DNA of 64,000 bases from Sphingomonas anseongensis (GCF_023516495.1 NZ_JAMGBC010000001.1:992001-1056000); one strand, 5' to 3'. Shown: positions 11,158 through 25,911, counted from the first letter of the stretch. The notes: generated by a model from the letters alone, not told the origin. Numbers and translations are program-made.

Positions 11158-13857
11158 ATGAGGCTCATCCCCGTCTTGCTCGCTTCGGCGGCATTCGCTT
11201 TCGCAGCGCCTGTTGCCGCCCAGGTCCAGGCCGACACGGTCGATACCAGCATTCCGACCCAGCTTCCGAGGACGGCGGTTCCGCATCATTATGCGGTGAC
11301 AGTCACTCCGCACGCGGATTCGATGACGTTCGACGGAACGGTTTCGATCGACCTCAACGTCGTTCAGCCGACCCGGGAGCTGACACTGAACGCGGCGGAC
11401 ATGAGCTTCGCAAAGGCCACGCTGACTCGTGCCGGAACTGCGCCCCTCGATGCAAGCGTCGCGATGAATGCTGACGCGCAGACGGCAACTCTCACCTTCC
11501 CGCGCCAGCTTGCTCCCGGCGCCTATCGGTTGACCATCGCCTATTCCGGCAAGATCAACACCCAGGCGAACGGGCTGTTCGCGCTCGATTACAAGAACCC
11601 GCAGGGCGCCCAGAAGCGGGCGCTCTTCACCCAGTTCGAGCCGTCGGACGCCCGCCGTTTCGTGCCGAGCTGGGACGAGCCCGATTACAAGGCGACGTGG
11701 GACGTGACAGCCGTTGTCCCCGCGGGCGACATGGCCGTCAGCAACATGCCGGCGGCCCGTACCGAGCCACTGAGCGGCGGCACGAAGCGCGTGACGTTCG
11801 CACGGACCCCCCAGATGTCGAGCTATCTCCTCTTCTTCGGCGCCGGCGAGTTCGGCCGGATCACAAAGATGGCGGGCAAGACCGAGGTCGGAATCGTCAT
11901 GGGGCGGGGCAATGAGTCCAAGGCCCAGACGGCGCTCGACGCCGAGGCGCAGATCCTCCCTTATTACAACGGCTATTTCGGCGTGGATTACCCGCTTCCC
12001 AAGCTCGATAACGTCGCTGGGCCGGGCCAGTCGCAATTCTTCAGCGCGATGGAGAATTGGGGCGCGATCTTCACCTTCGAACGGGTTCTGCTCGACGACC
12101 CTGCGGTGACCACCGAGTCCGAGCGGCAGGCCATTTTCGGCGTCGAAGCGCACGAGATGGCGCACCAGTGGTTCGGCGACCTGGTCACCATGGCCTGGTG
12201 GGACGATCTGTGGCTGAACGAGGGCTTCGCAAGCTGGATGGCGACCAAGGCCACCAAGCATTTCCACCCCGATTGGGGAGCGGAGTTCGACGCGATCGGC
12301 GCTCGCGAATCCGCGATGCGGCAGGATTCGCTGACCACGACGCACCCGATCGTCCAGCATGTGCGGACCGTCGAGCAGGCCAACCAGGCGTTCGACAGCA
12401 TCACTTATTCGAAGGGTGAGTCCGTCATCTCGATGCTGGAGGGCTATGCCGGCGCCGACGTCTGGCAAAAGGGCATCCAAGCTTACATCCGAAGGCACGC
12501 GTATCAGAACACGCGGACGGACGACCTGTGGCGGGCGGTCGAACAGGCCGGAGCGACCGGCCTCACTCAAATGGCCCACGACTTCACGCTGCAGCCCGGA
12601 GTGCCGCTGATCCGCGTCGGCGCTCCGACCTGCGAGAATGGCGTCACGCACGTCATGCTGCTGCAGGACGAGTTCTCGGTCGACCGGAAGCCCGGATCGT
12701 TCCAGCCGCTCGGCTGGCACGTCCCCGTTCGTGCGATGACGCTTGGCGGCAAAGTCGCGACGGTCGTGACCCAGGGCCGCGACACGCGGCTGGAGGTCCC
12801 GGGCTGCGGGCCGTTGGTCGTGAACGCCGGCCAGACCGGCTATTATCGAAGCCTCTACCAGCCGGCGGTCGCGCAGCAGCTTCGCGCCGGGTTCAACAGC
12901 CTCGATTCGGTCGACCAGTTTGGCCTGGTGGAGGACCAGGTGGCGCTATCGTCGGCCAACTACCAGCCGATGGGCGTGGCTCTCGACTTCGTCAGTGCGA
13001 TCCCGGTCAACGCCCGTCCCGAGCTAATCGGGCTCGGCCTTGGCCAGTGGGACAATTGGTACGAGCTGTTCGACGGCGACGCAGCCAATCAGAAGCGGAT
13101 CGCGGCAATCATCGAGCAGCGCTACGCGCCGGTGCTCGCGCAGATCGGCCTGGTACCCAAGCCTGGCGAGAAACCGACGGTCTCCACCCTTCGCCCGCAG
13201 CTGATCGGAACGCTCGGCCGAGTCGGCGACCCGGGAGTCACCGCCGAAGCTGCCAGGCTGTTCGCGGCGATGCAGACAGATCCGAACGCTGTTCCAGGCG
13301 GGCTGAAGCGCGCATGGCTCGCACTTACGGCGCGCAACGCCGATGCCGCGACCTGGGAGCAGATCCAAGCGATGGCGCGCAATGCCTCCAGCGCGACCGA
13401 GCGGCAGAACCTCTATTCGCTGCTCGGCTCCGCCAAGGACGAAGCGCTCGCTCGCCGGGCGCTGGAGCTGGCGCTGACCGATGAGCCGGGCAAGACGGTA
13501 AGCGCCGGCATGATCAGCTCCGTATCGAACCGGCATCCCGAACTCGCGCTCGACTTCGTGATGACCCACTGGAACCAGGTGTCGGAGCTGGTCGACGCAA
13601 CGTCGCAGTCGCGATACGTCGCCCGCCTCGCCTCCGGAAGCGACAAGGCCGATACGGTGGGCAAGCTGCAGGCCTATGCGAACCAGCATATCGCGGCGAG
13701 CAGCCGCAAGCCGATCGACCAGGCGGTCAGCACGATCAAGGCTCGGCTGGAAAGGGAGCCGCGGGTGAAGTCGCAGGTCGCCCAGTGGCTTCAAACGCAT
13801 GGGACGGCACCGGCTGCTACTGCTCCCACTGTCGGCGCCGCGCCCGAAAGAGGTTGA
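11158..13857 (+). CDS. Exported M1-family zinc aminopeptidase
   Basis: 899 residues with a signal peptide (MRLIPVLLASAAFAFAAPVA). The GAMEN-type exopeptidase motif appears as SAMENWGAIFTFER. The zinc site is HEMAHQWFGDL with the third ligand in LWLNEGFASWM. An ERAP1-like helical C-terminal domain fills the rest. M1 enzymes remove N-terminal residues from peptides; the signal peptide places this one in the periplasm or outer membrane space. The start ATG follows gaaggaatcccc. Its stop codon overlaps the candidate -35 of the rplJ promoter. Confidence 0.95.
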   Translation: MRLIPVLLASAAFAFAAPVAAQVQADTVDTSIPTQLPRTAVPHHYAVTVTPHADSMTFDGTVSIDLNVVQPTRELTLNAADMSFAKATLTRAGTAPLDASVAMNADAQTATLTFPRQLAPGAYRLTIAYSGKINTQANGLFALDYKNPQGAQKRALFTQFEPSDARRFVPSWDEPDYKATWDVTAVVPAGDMAVSNMPAARTEPLSGGTKRVTFARTPQMSSYLLFFGAGEFGRITKMAGKTEVGIVMGRGNESKAQTALDAEAQILPYYNGYFGVDYPLPKLDNVAGPGQSQFFSAMENWGAIFTFERVLLDDPAVTTESERQAIFGVEAHEMAHQWFGDLVTMAWWDDLWLNEGFASWMATKATKHFHPDWGAEFDAIGARESAMRQDSLTTTHPIVQHVRTVEQANQAFDSITYSKGESVISMLEGYAGADVWQKGIQAYIRRHAYQNTRTDDLWRAVEQAGATGLTQMAHDFTLQPGVPLIRVGAPTCENGVTHVMLLQDEFSVDRKPGSFQPLGWHVPVRAMTLGGKVATVVTQGRDTRLEVPGCGPLVVNAGQTGYYRSLYQPAVAQQLRAGFNSLDSVDQFGLVEDQVALSSANYQPMGVALDFVSAIPVNARPELIGLGLGQWDNWYELFDGDAANQKRIAAIIEQRYAPVLAQIGLVPKPGEKPTVSTLRPQLIGTLGRVGDPGVTAEAARLFAAMQTDPNAVPGGLKRAWLALTARNADAATWEQIQAMARNASSATERQNLYSLLGSAKDEALARRALELALTDEPGKTVSAGMISSVSNRHPELALDFVMTHWNQVSELVDATSQSRYVARLASGSDKADTVGKLQAYANQHIAASSRKPIDQAVSTIKARLEREPRVKSQVAQWLQTHGTAPAATAPTVGAAPERG

Positions 13858-13881
13858 TCGCGCGAGGGAAAACGGTATAGG
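13854..13881 (+). promoter_or_regulatory. Candidate sigma-70-type promoter for rplJL
   Basis: TTGATC (13854-13859) and TATAGG (13876-13881) are separated by 16 bases and lie upstream of a leader of about 250 nt. The -35 overlaps the stop codon of the aminopeptidase gene. A long untranslated leader before rplJ is expected because L10/L12 commonly regulates its own mRNA there. The leader (13882-14131) contains GC-rich inverted segments such as agcgtctctggcgct, but no further coding sequence that I can support. Confidence 0.45.
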
Positions 13882-14131
13882 CGCGCCCTTCGCATCGGCT
13901 TCGGCCGGTGCAGCCGTCCGAGACAGTTGCTGGGGCCTTGCCCCTTAATTTGCAGCCTAGACGGGGACAGGAATCACCGAAGCGTCTCTGGCGCTTCGAC
14001 GTGCGTTGCTCCTGGAGCGGCGCCATCGATCCAACTCCCCACGGACATTCGCGTTTCGCCGCGGCCTCGGCTGCTGCGGGACATTGTTTGGTCCCCATCG
14101 AACGTGTTCGGTGGGATAATTTGGAGTTGGC

Positions 14132-14647
14132 ATGGATCGTTCGCAAAAAGCCGATCTGGTCGACCAGCTGAAGCAAGTCTTCACCGAGACGAGCGTCGTC
14201 GTGGTGACCCGCAACCTTGGGTTGTCGGTCGCTCAGTCGACGGATCTGCGGCTGAAGATGCGCGACGCCGGCGCCCAGTTCAAAGTTGCGAAGAACCGGC
14301 TCGCACTCATCGCCCTGGACGGGACTCGCTACCAGCCGATCGGCGACCTTCTCAAAGGTCCGACGGCTCTCGCTACCTCGTCCGATCCCGTCGCGGCCGC
14401 CAAGGTCGCGGTGGATTTCGCCAAGACGAACGACAGGCTCGAAATCGTCGGCGGAGCGATGGGCGACACCGTGCTCGACGTCGAAGGGATCAAGGCTCTC
14501 GCCGCGCTCCCCTCGCTCGACGAGCTTCGGGCCAAGATCGTCGGGCTCATCCAGGCGCCTGCGAGCAAGATCGCTCGCACCGTCAACGAGCCGGGCGCGC
14601 AGCTGGCGCGGGTCTTCGCGGCCTATGGGGCCAAGGAAGCCGCTTAA
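14132..14647 (+). CDS. rplJ: 50S ribosomal protein L10
   Basis: 171 residues, standard length. The N-terminus [17 protein letters not shown] and the segment [20 protein letters not shown] are the L10 rRNA-binding domain. [15 protein letters not shown] is a family hallmark. The C-terminal helix ([19 protein letters not shown]) carries the L7/L12 dimers. The ATG follows a ggag site at 7-8 bases. rplL follows after 53 bp in the same transcript. Confidence 0.98.
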   Translation: MDRSQKADLVDQLKQVFTETSVVVVTRNLGLSVAQSTDLRLKMRDAGAQFKVAKNRLALIALDGTRYQPIGDLLKGPTALATSSDPVAAAKVAVDFAKTNDRLEIVGGAMGDTVLDVEGIKALAALPSLDELRAKIVGLIQAPASKIARTVNEPGAQLARVFAAYGAKEAA

Positions 14648-14700
14648 GTTTCTTTGTTTTCAACGCACTTGGGGCGAGTCCCCGCACAGGAGTTTGAATA

Positions 14701-15075
14701 ATGGCTGACATCAACAAGCTGGTCGACCAGCTGTCCGAACTGACCGTCCTCGAGGCCGCCGACCTGGCGAAGGCTCTCGAAGAGAAGTGGGGCGTTTCCG
14801 CCGCCGCAGCCGTTGCAGCCGCTCCGGCTGCTGCCGCCGCTGCCGGCCCGGCCGCCGAAGAGAAGACCGAATTCGACGTCATCCTGACCGGCGACGGCGG
14901 AAAGAAGATCAACGTGATCAAGGAAGTCCGTGCGATCACCGGTCTTGGCCTCGGCGAGGCGAAGGCTCTGGTCGAGGGCGCCCCGAAGGCCGTCAAGGAA
15001 GGCGTCAACAAGGACGAAGCCGAGAAGATCAAGAAGCAGATCGAGGATGCCGGCGGAACCGTCGAGCTCAAGTAG
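14701..15075 (+). CDS. rplL: 50S ribosomal protein L7/L12
   Basis: 124 residues. N-terminal dimerisation domain [20 protein letters not shown], an Ala-rich hinge (about residues 36-54), and the conserved C-terminal factor-binding domain ([20 protein letters not shown] and [20 protein letters not shown]). L7/L12 recruits elongation factors to the ribosome. The start follows an aggag site. A strong terminator 46 bases after the stop closes the rplJL transcript, so rpoB is not read through from here. Confidence 0.98.
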   Translation: MADINKLVDQLSELTVLEAADLAKALEEKWGVSAAAAVAAAPAAAAAAGPAAEEKTEFDVILTGDGGKKINVIKEVRAITGLGLGEAKALVEGAPKAVKEGVNKDEAEKIKKQIEDAGGTVELK

Positions 15076-15121
15076 GCTTCTGCGAGATTCGCGGGTGTCT
15101 TGAAGCATTCGCGGATGGGAA

Positions 15122-15150
15122 GGGCGGCTCCGCAAGGGGTCGCCCTTTTT
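15122..15150 (+). terminator. Rho-independent terminator of rplJL
   Basis: A 10-bp GC-rich stem (GGGCGGCTCC / GGGGTCGCCC, two wobble pairs) with a stable GCAA tetraloop is followed directly by five T residues. It lies 46 bases after the rplL stop and ends exactly at the stop codon of the leftward gene starting at 15151. Confidence 0.9.
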
Positions 15151-16551
15151 CTATCTGCGGACGTGGATCACCGCATATTTGTCGGCATAGGCGCGGCGCC
15201 AGTTGGGGTCGCGGTCCAGCACCGGGACCAGCAGCCCCGACGGGTGAAGGATGGTCCAGCGGATATTCCACCGCTTCACCGCCTCATTGAAGCGCCGGGC
15301 GTCGCCGCGCTCGATCGCGTGTGCGTCGGCGGTGAAGTCATCGCCGTACATGTCGGCGCGGCCGTCGATGAACGGCGCGATTCCGTGGAGGATGAGCGCT
15401 CCCCCGAAATCATAGGAATTGAGCACCGCCTGCGACCTAAGCGGCTGCGGTACCGATGCGATGGCCTGTCCCGGATAGACGGGCGTGTCCCTGTGCGGCA
15501 GCGGAGCGGCGAGGCGGACTGCCCCAACCAGCAGGAGGGCGAGGACGGCGGTCACCGCCACCGCTCGCCGTGGGGCCCTGTCCTGCGCCGGCGCCCTGTG
15601 CGCGAGCGACGGGGCGACGAGGAGGAGGGACACGATCCCGAACAGCGCCTGGTGCCGCGCATGGGTCAGCGCGAGATAGAAGAGCGCGGCGATCAAGAGC
15701 AGGCGTGTCAGCGGGATCCGAGCGCGGCTGGCGACCACCGCGACCGCTGCAAGGGACGTCATTGCGAAGAACAAGGGGTCCTTCGACAGGCTGCTCGGCC
15801 GCCACTCGTTGATCAGCGGCAGAATCTTCATCGAACTGACCTGGAACGCATAGAGCACGCCCTGCAATCCGGTCGGGTTCACCAGCGTCAGGAGCAGCGA
15901 CAGGAGGCCGAACGCGCCCCAGCGAAGCACGACGCTTGCCCGGTCCTTTTCCTGAAGGAGCGCTTCGAGGGCGAAGAAGGGGATCATGACCAGCCCGAAG
16001 ACGAAGCTTGCATGGAGATTCGCCCAGACGAGCATCAGCAATGAAGCGGCGAGCGGTGGCGCCGTCCGGCGCTCGCGGGCGTGGAGAAGCAGCAACGTCC
16101 ACAAGGCGACGATCGGCCAGGCGAGGACGTGCGGCCGGGCGAGCAAAGACGGCTGGAGAAGCACGAAGAGGAGCACGAGGGCGGCGACGGCATGGAGCGG
16201 CCGGACGAAGCGCCTGAGGTGGAATCCGGCAAGCGCTAGCGTCAGTCCGACCGCGCCGCCGAACAGGACCGCAACTCCCGCCCACGAAGCGGCCGCGAAG
16301 GCTGAGGCCATCAGGACTTCCGCGAGCCATTCGTGCGCCGTCCAGGCCTGGCCGCGGGCGCTGAACGAAAATGGGTCGGTGGTCGGGACCGTCATGTGGT
16401 CGAGGACCCAGCGGCCGGCGCCTAGGTGCCAGTAGGTGTCGCCGTCGTTGAACAGCAGCGGTGCGAAAGCGACGTAGGCGAAGGCGAGGAAGATCACGGC
16501 GACCAGCGGCCAGCCATCCCACTTCAGCGCTGCTGCCGGCTTTCCGTCCAC
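15151..16551 (-). CDS. Polytopic membrane protein, possibly GT-C-like
   Basis: About 466 residues from a GTG at 16551; the start is uncertain because no strong ribosome site is visible. There are at least nine hydrophobic segments (for example GWPLVAVIFLAFAYVAFAPL near the N-terminus and AVAVTAVLALLLVGAVRLAA). The first periplasmic loop, NDGDTYWHLGAGRWVLDH followed by PTTDPFSF and HEWLAEV, resembles the Asp-containing loop of GT-C-fold lipid-linked sugar transferases, but I cannot name the family. The C-terminal soluble part (YDFGGALILHGIAPFIDGRA) is also typical of that group. It separates rplL from rpoB and is transcribed against them. Confidence 0.75.
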   Translation of the reverse strand: MDGKPAAALKWDGWPLVAVIFLAFAYVAFAPLLFNDGDTYWHLGAGRWVLDHMTVPTTDPFSFSARGQAWTAHEWLAEVLMASAFAAASWAGVAVLFGGAVGLTLALAGFHLRRFVRPLHAVAALVLLFVLLQPSLLARPHVLAWPIVALWTLLLLHARERRTAPPLAASLLMLVWANLHASFVFGLVMIPFFALEALLQEKDRASVVLRWGAFGLLSLLLTLVNPTGLQGVLYAFQVSSMKILPLINEWRPSSLSKDPLFFAMTSLAAVAVVASRARIPLTRLLLIAALFYLALTHARHQALFGIVSLLLVAPSLAHRAPAQDRAPRRAVAVTAVLALLLVGAVRLAAPLPHRDTPVYPGQAIASVPQPLRSQAVLNSYDFGGALILHGIAPFIDGRADMYGDDFTADAHAIERGDARRFNEAVKRWNIRWTILHPSGLLVPVLDRDPNWRRAYADKYAVIHVRR

Positions 16552-16601
16552 GCCACCCCCGCCAAGCGTCTTAGGAGTCGACCCGGAGCCGCGCAATATC
16601 G

Positions 16602-16934
16602 CTAGGCGGACGCGTCGAAGATCGACAGGTCCAACGTTTCGCTTTCGCCGAACCAGATGACGTGGCGGGTATGGTCGGCGAGATCTTCGCCGGTGTTGGC
16701 ATGGGCGAAGATGGTTAGGTCGCCGCGGTTGAGTACTAGCCAGCGAGCGACGTCGCCGAACTGATCGGCCGGGACCGTGAGCTGCACGCTTCCGCGCGGG
16801 TGCGGGCCGACGGGTCCGAGGTGGTAACGCCCGACGCGGACGGAGAACCGGCGGTGGGCCTCCTCGCCTAGCGCCCTCGCCTTCTCGATCTCTTCGGCGT
16901 CGAAATAGATATGGGCGTGGAAATCGCGGATCAT
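16602..16934 (-). CDS. DOPA 4,5-dioxygenase family protein
   Basis: 110 residues. The family pattern is clear: RDFHAHIYFDAEE at the N-terminus, GPHPRGSVQLTVP, then ANTGEDLADHTRHVIWFGES. The conserved His residues in these segments are the expected metal ligands of this small extradiol ring-cleavage fold. Bacterial members are usually annotated by homology to fungal and plant DOPA dioxygenase; the physiological substrate is not known. It is a leftward gene just upstream of the membrane-protein gene and diverges from the rpoB leader. Confidence 0.88.
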   Translation of the reverse strand: MIRDFHAHIYFDAEEIEKARALGEEAHRRFSVRVGRYHLGPVGPHPRGSVQLTVPADQFGDVARWLVLNRGDLTIFAHANTGEDLADHTRHVIWFGESETLDLSIFDASA

Positions 16935-16953
16935 CCGCTTCCCCTACTACCTC

Positions 16954-16981
16954 TTGCGCCAAAGCAGGAAACGCCTATATC
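16954..16981 (+). promoter_or_regulatory. Candidate rpoB promoter
   Basis: TTGCGC (16954-16959) and TATATC (16976-16981) are spaced by 16 bases in the divergent gap before rpoB. This would give an rpoBC leader of about 200 nt. It is a pattern match only; no start site is known. Confidence 0.35.
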
Positions 16982-17123
16982 GGGCAAATCCAACACATAT
17001 CGGCTCTGGCCGCACCTTGTCGTGCGCCCGGAGCCTTTCCCGTCCTCTCCGGGACAGGGCCCGAAACGGCGCACGGGCTCAACGCATTGGAGAGGGTAAG
17101 CGGGACAAGCGCTCCATTTCAGT

Positions 17124-17167
17124 TCCCGGCAAGTGCCGGGATTCACTGGGCACCGGCTCGACCGGTG
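17124..17167 (+). promoter_or_regulatory. Tandem hairpins in the rpoB leader
   Basis: Two perfect stems lie in a row just before rpoB: TCCCGGC-AAGT-GCCGGGA at 17124-17141 and CACCGG-CTCGA-CCGGTG at 17151-17167. The rpoB ATG at 17190 follows after 22 bases with an agggaag ribosome site between. No T-run follows either stem, so they are not ordinary terminators. They could affect rpoB translation or partial attenuation (inference). Confidence 0.45.
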
Positions 17168-17189
17168 AACAGACAGCGCAGGGAAGATA

Positions 17190-20100
17190 ATGGCGACAAA
17201 AGCGATCGACGCTCCGGCCTCCACGATGGGCCGAGCCACCGCCGCGCGGCGGATCCGCAAGATTTTCGGAAACATTCACGAAATCTCGGAAATGCCGAAC
17301 CTCATCGAGGTCCAGCGCGAGAGCTATGAGCAGTTCCTCCGGTCCGACCCGGCGATCGGCTATGTGTCCGGTCTCGAGAAGACCCTGCGCTCGGTGTTCC
17401 CGATCGAGGACTTCGCCGGCACCGCCCACCTCGACTTCGACCATTACGTCCTCGAGCACCCCAAGTTCGACACCGACGAGTGCCGCCAGCGCGGCCTCAC
17501 CTATGCCGCGCCGATGCGCGTCACCCTGCGCCTGACGACGTTCGAGATCGACCCCGACACCGAGGCCCGCTCCGTCATCGATATCAAGGAGCAGGATGTT
17601 TACATGGGCGACATGCCGCTCATGACGCAGAACGGCACCTTCATCATCAACGGCACCGAGCGAGTGATCGTCAGCCAGATGCACCGGTCGCCGGGCGTCC
17701 TGTTCGACCACGACCGCGGCAAGACCCACGCCAGCGGCAAGTATCTTTTCGCCGCGCGGGTGATCCCGTACCGCGGCAGCTGGCTCGACTTCGAGTTCGA
17801 CGCCAAGGACATCGTCAACGTCCGCATCGACCGCAAGCGCAAGCTTCCGGTCACCGCGCTGCTTCACGCGCTTGGCCTGACCAGCGAGGAAATCCTCAAC
17901 ACCTTCTACAGCACCGTGGTCTATGGCCGCGGCAAGAACGGCTGGCAGATCCCCTACCTCGCGGAAGCGTGGCGCGGGCAGAAGCCGATGTACGACGTCG
18001 CCGACGCAAAGACCGGCGAGATCATCTTCAAGTCGGGCGAGAAGATCACTCCTCGCCGCGCCAACCAGGCGGCGAAGGACGGCCTCAAGAACCTCGTCAT
18101 CCCGACGGAGGAAATCTTCGGCCGCTTCTCGGCTTACGACCTGGTCAACGAGAAGACCGGCGAGATCTACATCGAGGCCGGCGACGAGGTCAGCGAGGAA
18201 AATCTCGCGAAGATGGACGCGGCGGGGATCAAGACCCTCGAGCTGCTCGACATCGATTACGTCAACACCGGTCCGTGGATGCGCAACACGCTGAAGGCGG
18301 ACAAGTCTGAAGACCAGGATTCGGCGCTTGCCGACATCTACCGGGTCATGCGCCCCGGCGAGCCGCCGACCCGCGAGACCGCGGACGCGCTGTTCTATGG
18401 CCTGTTCTTCGACCCTGAGCGCTACGACCTCTCCGCGGTCGGCCGAGTGAAGCTCAACATGCGCCTCGGACTCGACGCTCCCGACACGGTCACCACCCTT
18501 CGCCGCGAGGACATTCTCGCGGTCGTCCAGGAATTGGTGAACCTGAAGGACGGCAAGGGTGAGATCGACGACATCGACAACCTAGCCAACCGCCGGGTCC
18601 GCTCGGTCGGCGAACTCCTCGAGAATCAGTACCGCATCGGCCTGCTTCGGATGGAGCGCGCCGTGAAGGAGCGGATGAGCAGCGTCGACGTGTCGACGGT
18701 GATGCCGAACGACCTCATCAACGCGAAGCCGGCGGTCGCCGCGGTTCGCGAATTCTTCGGCTCGTCGCAGCTTTCGCAGTTCATGGACCAGACCAATCCG
18801 CTTTCGGAAGTCACCCACAAGCGCCGCGTGTCGGCGCTCGGGCCGGGCGGCCTGACCCGCGAGCGCGCGGGCTTCGAGGTCCGCGACGTCCACCCGACCC
18901 ACTATGGCCGGATCTGCCCGATCGAGACTCCGGAAGGCCCGAACATCGGCCTCATCAACTCGCTCGCCAGCTTCAGCCGGGTGAACAAGTACGGCTTCAT
19001 CGAGACCCCGTACCGCAAGGTTGTGGACGGAAAGGTGACCGACGACGTCGTTTACCTGTCGGCCATGGAAGAGGCGAAGCACACGATCGCCCAGGCCAAC
19101 GCCGAACTGAACAAGGACAAGACGTTCGGCGAGGAGATCGTCTCCGCCCGCCGCAACGGCGACTTCTTGATGGCTCCGCGCGATCAGATCACCCTGATGG
19201 ACGTCAGCCCCAAGCAGCTAGTGTCGGTCGCGGCCTCGCTGATTCCGTTCCTGGAGAACGATGACGCGAACCGCGCTCTGATGGGATCGAACATGCAGCG
19301 CCAGGCGGTGCCGCTTCTCCAGGCCGAGGCGCCGCTGGTCGGCACCGGAATGGAAGAGACGGTTGCCCGCGATTCCGGTGCTGCCATCGCCGCCCGCCGC
19401 TCGGGCGTGATCGACCAGGTGGATGCCGGCCGTATCGTCATTCGCGCGACCGGCGATCTCAACCCGGGCGAATCCGGGGTCGACATCTACACGCTGATGA
19501 AGTTCCAGCGATCGAACCAGAACACCTGCATCAACCAGCGCCCGCTGGTGAAGAAGGGTCAGACGGTCGAGGCCGGGCAGATCATCGCCGACGGCCCGTC
19601 GACGGAGTTCGGCGAGCTCGCGCTCGGCCGGAACGTGCTCGTCGCGTTCATGCCGTGGAACGGGTACAATTACGAGGACTCGATCCTGATCTCAGAGCGG
19701 ATCGTGAAGGACGACGTCTTCACCTCGATCCATATCGAAGAGTTCGAGGTTATGGCCCGCGACACCAAGCTCGGGCCTGAGGACATCACCCGCGACATCC
19801 CCAACGTCGGCGAGGAAGCCTTGCGCAACCTCGACGAGGCGGGAATCGTCTACATCGGTGCCGAGGTCGAGCCGGGCGACATCCTGTGCGGCAAGATCAC
19901 CCCAAAGGGCGAAAGCCCGATGACGCCGGAGGAAAAGCTCCTCCGCGCCATCTTCGGCGAAAAGGCTTCGGACGTCCGCGACACCTCGCTCCGGTTGCCG
20001 CCGGGCGTTGCCGGCACGGTCGTCGAAGTCCGGGTCTTCAACCGGCACGGGATCGACATCGATGACCGTACCCGGGCGATCCAGACCGAGGAAAAGGAGC

Positions 20101-21356
20101 GTCTGAAGAAGGACGCCGACGACGAGCGCGCCATCCTCAACCGTGCGACCTTCGCACGCCTCAAGGAGATGCTCCTAAAGCAGACGGCGACGGCTGCTCC
20201 CAAGGGCATCAAGAAGGGCGCGAAGATCGACGCCGAAACGCTCGAGGGGGTGCAGCCGCACGAGTGGTGGAAGATCGCGGTCAAGGACGACAAGCGCCAG
20301 GCCGACATCGAGGCCCTCAAGGCCCAGTATGACGAGGCCGCCAACACGATCCTCCGGCGCTTCGAAGACCGCGTCCAGAAGATCGAGGCCGGAGACGAGC
20401 TGGCTCCGGGCGTGCTCAAGATGGTCAAGGTCTTCGTCGCGGTGAAGCGCAAGCTTCAGCCGGGCGACAAGATGGCCGGCCGCCACGGAAACAAGGGCGT
20501 CATCAGCCGGATCCTTCCTTCGGAGGACATGCCGTTCCTCGAGGACGGGACTCCGGTCGACATCGTGCTCAACCCGCTAGGCGTGCCGAGCCGAATGAAC
20601 GTCGGGCAGATCTTCGAGACCCACCTTGGCTGGGCAGCCCGCGGTCTTGGCCAGCAGATCCAGGCAATGCTCGAGGGAATGCACGAGCGCGGCAAGGATT
20701 TCGCCGACAAGGACGTCAAGGCGATCCGGACGAAGATCAAGGACATCTACGGCAAGCATTATGCCGCTGAGATCGACGCCCGAAGCGATGAGGATGTCAT
20801 GGAGATGGCATCGGCCCTGACCCGCGGAATCCCGATGGGCACTCCGGTGTTCGACGGCGCTCGCGAACCGGACGTGACCGAGATGCTCAATAAGGCGGGC
20901 CTCGACCCGTCGGGGCAGGTGACGCTGTTCGACGGCCGTACCGGCAATCCGTTCGATCGCAAGGTGACGGTTGGCTACATCTACATGCTGAAGCTTCACC
21001 ACCTCGTGGACGACAAGATCCACGCCCGCTCGATCGGCCCGTACAGCCTTGTCACCCAGCAGCCGCTGGGCGGAAAGGCGCAGTTCGGCGGACAGCGCTT
21101 CGGCGAAATGGAGGTCTGGGCTCTCCAGGCCTACGGCGCCGCCTACACGCTGCAGGAGATGCTGACGGTCAAGTCGGACGACGTGATCGGCCGGACCAAG
21201 GTCTACGAGGCGATCGTCAAGGGCGACGACACGTTCGAGGCCGGAATTCCGGAGAGCTTCAACGTGCTCGTGAAGGAAATGCGCAGCCTTGGCCTCAACG
21301 TCGAGCTGGACAGCGTCCAGACCGAAGACGAACCGCCGGCACTCGCAGCCGAATAA
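17190..21356 (+). CDS. rpoB: DNA-directed RNA polymerase subunit beta
   Basis: 1388 residues. The rifampicin-pocket cluster reads [20 protein letters not shown] and [19 protein letters not shown], which is the wild-type sensitive form. Other landmarks are [37 protein letters not shown], the catalytic-site Lys region [17 protein letters not shown], and the C-terminal [20 protein letters not shown]. It forms the RNA polymerase core with beta-prime. It is preceded by its own leader and not by rplL read-through. Confidence 0.99.
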   Translation: MATKAIDAPASTMGRATAARRIRKIFGNIHEISEMPNLIEVQRESYEQFLRSDPAIGYVSGLEKTLRSVFPIEDFAGTAHLDFDHYVLEHPKFDTDECRQRGLTYAAPMRVTLRLTTFEIDPDTEARSVIDIKEQDVYMGDMPLMTQNGTFIINGTERVIVSQMHRSPGVLFDHDRGKTHASGKYLFAARVIPYRGSWLDFEFDAKDIVNVRIDRKRKLPVTALLHALGLTSEEILNTFYSTVVYGRGKNGWQIPYLAEAWRGQKPMYDVADAKTGEIIFKSGEKITPRRANQAAKDGLKNLVIPTEEIFGRFSAYDLVNEKTGEIYIEAGDEVSEENLAKMDAAGIKTLELLDIDYVNTGPWMRNTLKADKSEDQDSALADIYRVMRPGEPPTRETADALFYGLFFDPERYDLSAVGRVKLNMRLGLDAPDTVTTLRREDILAVVQELVNLKDGKGEIDDIDNLANRRVRSVGELLENQYRIGLLRMERAVKERMSSVDVSTVMPNDLINAKPAVAAVREFFGSSQLSQFMDQTNPLSEVTHKRRVSALGPGGLTRERAGFEVRDVHPTHYGRICPIETPEGPNIGLINSLASFSRVNKYGFIETPYRKVVDGKVTDDVVYLSAMEEAKHTIAQANAELNKDKTFGEEIVSARRNGDFLMAPRDQITLMDVSPKQLVSVAASLIPFLENDDANRALMGSNMQRQAVPLLQAEAPLVGTGMEETVARDSGAAIAARRSGVIDQVDAGRIVIRATGDLNPGESGVDIYTLMKFQRSNQNTCINQRPLVKKGQTVEAGQIIADGPSTEFGELALGRNVLVAFMPWNGYNYEDSILISERIVKDDVFTSIHIEEFEVMARDTKLGPEDITRDIPNVGEEALRNLDEAGIVYIGAEVEPGDILCGKITPKGESPMTPEEKLLRAIFGEKASDVRDTSLRLPPGVAGTVVEVRVFNRHGIDIDDRTRAIQTEEKERLKKDADDERAILNRATFARLKEMLLKQTATAAPKGIKKGAKIDAETLEGVQPHEWWKIAVKDDKRQADIEALKAQYDEAANTILRRFEDRVQKIEAGDELAPGVLKMVKVFVAVKRKLQPGDKMAGRHGNKGVISRILPSEDMPFLEDGTPVDIVLNPLGVPSRMNVGQIFETHLGWAARGLGQQIQAMLEGMHERGKDFADKDVKAIRTKIKDIYGKHYAAEIDARSDEDVMEMASALTRGIPMGTPVFDGAREPDVTEMLNKAGLDPSGQVTLFDGRTGNPFDRKVTVGYIYMLKLHHLVDDKIHARSIGPYSLVTQQPLGGKAQFGGQRFGEMEVWALQAYGAAYTLQEMLTVKSDDVIGRTKVYEAIVKGDDTFEAGIPESFNVLVKEMRSLGLNVELDSVQTEDEPPALAAE

Positions 21357-21376
21357 GCTTCAGATACCCACCCCAC

Positions 21377-21397
21377 CCCCTCCCTCGAAGGGAGGGG
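21377..21397 (+). promoter_or_regulatory. Perfect hairpin between rpoB and rpoC, abutting the rpoC ribosome site
   Basis: CCCCTCCCT (21377-21385) and AGGGAGGGG (21389-21397) form a 9-bp perfect stem with a 3-nt loop in the 55-bp rpoB-rpoC gap. The caggag ribosome site begins on the next base, and the rpoC ATG is at 21412. Sequences of this CCCTCCC-tcga-GGGAGGG form look like a dispersed intergenic palindrome, but only this copy was noticed here. It could tune rpoC translation relative to rpoB. Confidence 0.5.
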
Positions 21398-21411
21398 CAG
21401 GAGTTGCAAGA

Positions 21412-25689
<4,278 letters not shown>

Positions 25690-25719
25690 GCCGGGCCATC
25701 CGCCACGGCCAATGGAAAA

Positions 25720-25753
25720 GGCCCCGCCGGCACATGCCGACGGGGCCTTCTTT
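25720..25753. terminator. Bidirectional terminator between rpoC and an entericidin gene
   Basis: A 12-bp stem (GGCCCCGCCGGC / GCCGACGGGGCC, one mismatch) with an ACAT loop has ttcttt on the right and aaaa on the left. It can stop rpoBC from the left and the leftward lipoprotein gene from the right. Confidence 0.9.
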
Positions 25754-25767
25754 CTGTCAGCCGACGC

Positions 25768-25911
25768 TTACTTGCAGCGACCGGTATTGATGGTGTTCTC
25801 GGTGCAGTTCGCGACCGAATTCACGTCCGCCGCGGCGCCGCGGACGGTGTTGCAAGCGGCAACCGCAAGGCTGCCAACAACGACTGCGCTGATCACAAAA
25901 GCTCGAAGCAT
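25768..25911 (-). CDS. Entericidin-type small lipoprotein (copy 1)
   Basis: 47 residues from the ATG at 25911, just after a GGGTGGGAC site. MLRAFVISAVVVGSLAVAAC is a lipoprotein signal with the lipobox VAAC. The mature part NTVRGAAADVNSVANCTENT matches the entericidin A/B pattern (CNTVxGxxxD). Entericidins are small bacterial membrane lipoproteins linked to toxin-antidote behaviour in Escherichia coli; that role is not shown for this family branch. It ends in the terminator shared with rpoC. A near-identical copy lies 157 bp upstream. Confidence 0.88.
   Translation of the reverse strand: MLRAFVISAVVVGSLAVAACNTVRGAAADVNSVANCTENTINTGRCK

Noticed and set aside
15151-16962. The full 603-codon frame for the membrane protein, starting at 16962
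   Set aside because: The first about 137 codons lie over the DOPA-dioxygenase gene in another frame and are Arg/Pro-rich without homology. The hydrophobic protein begins near 16551.
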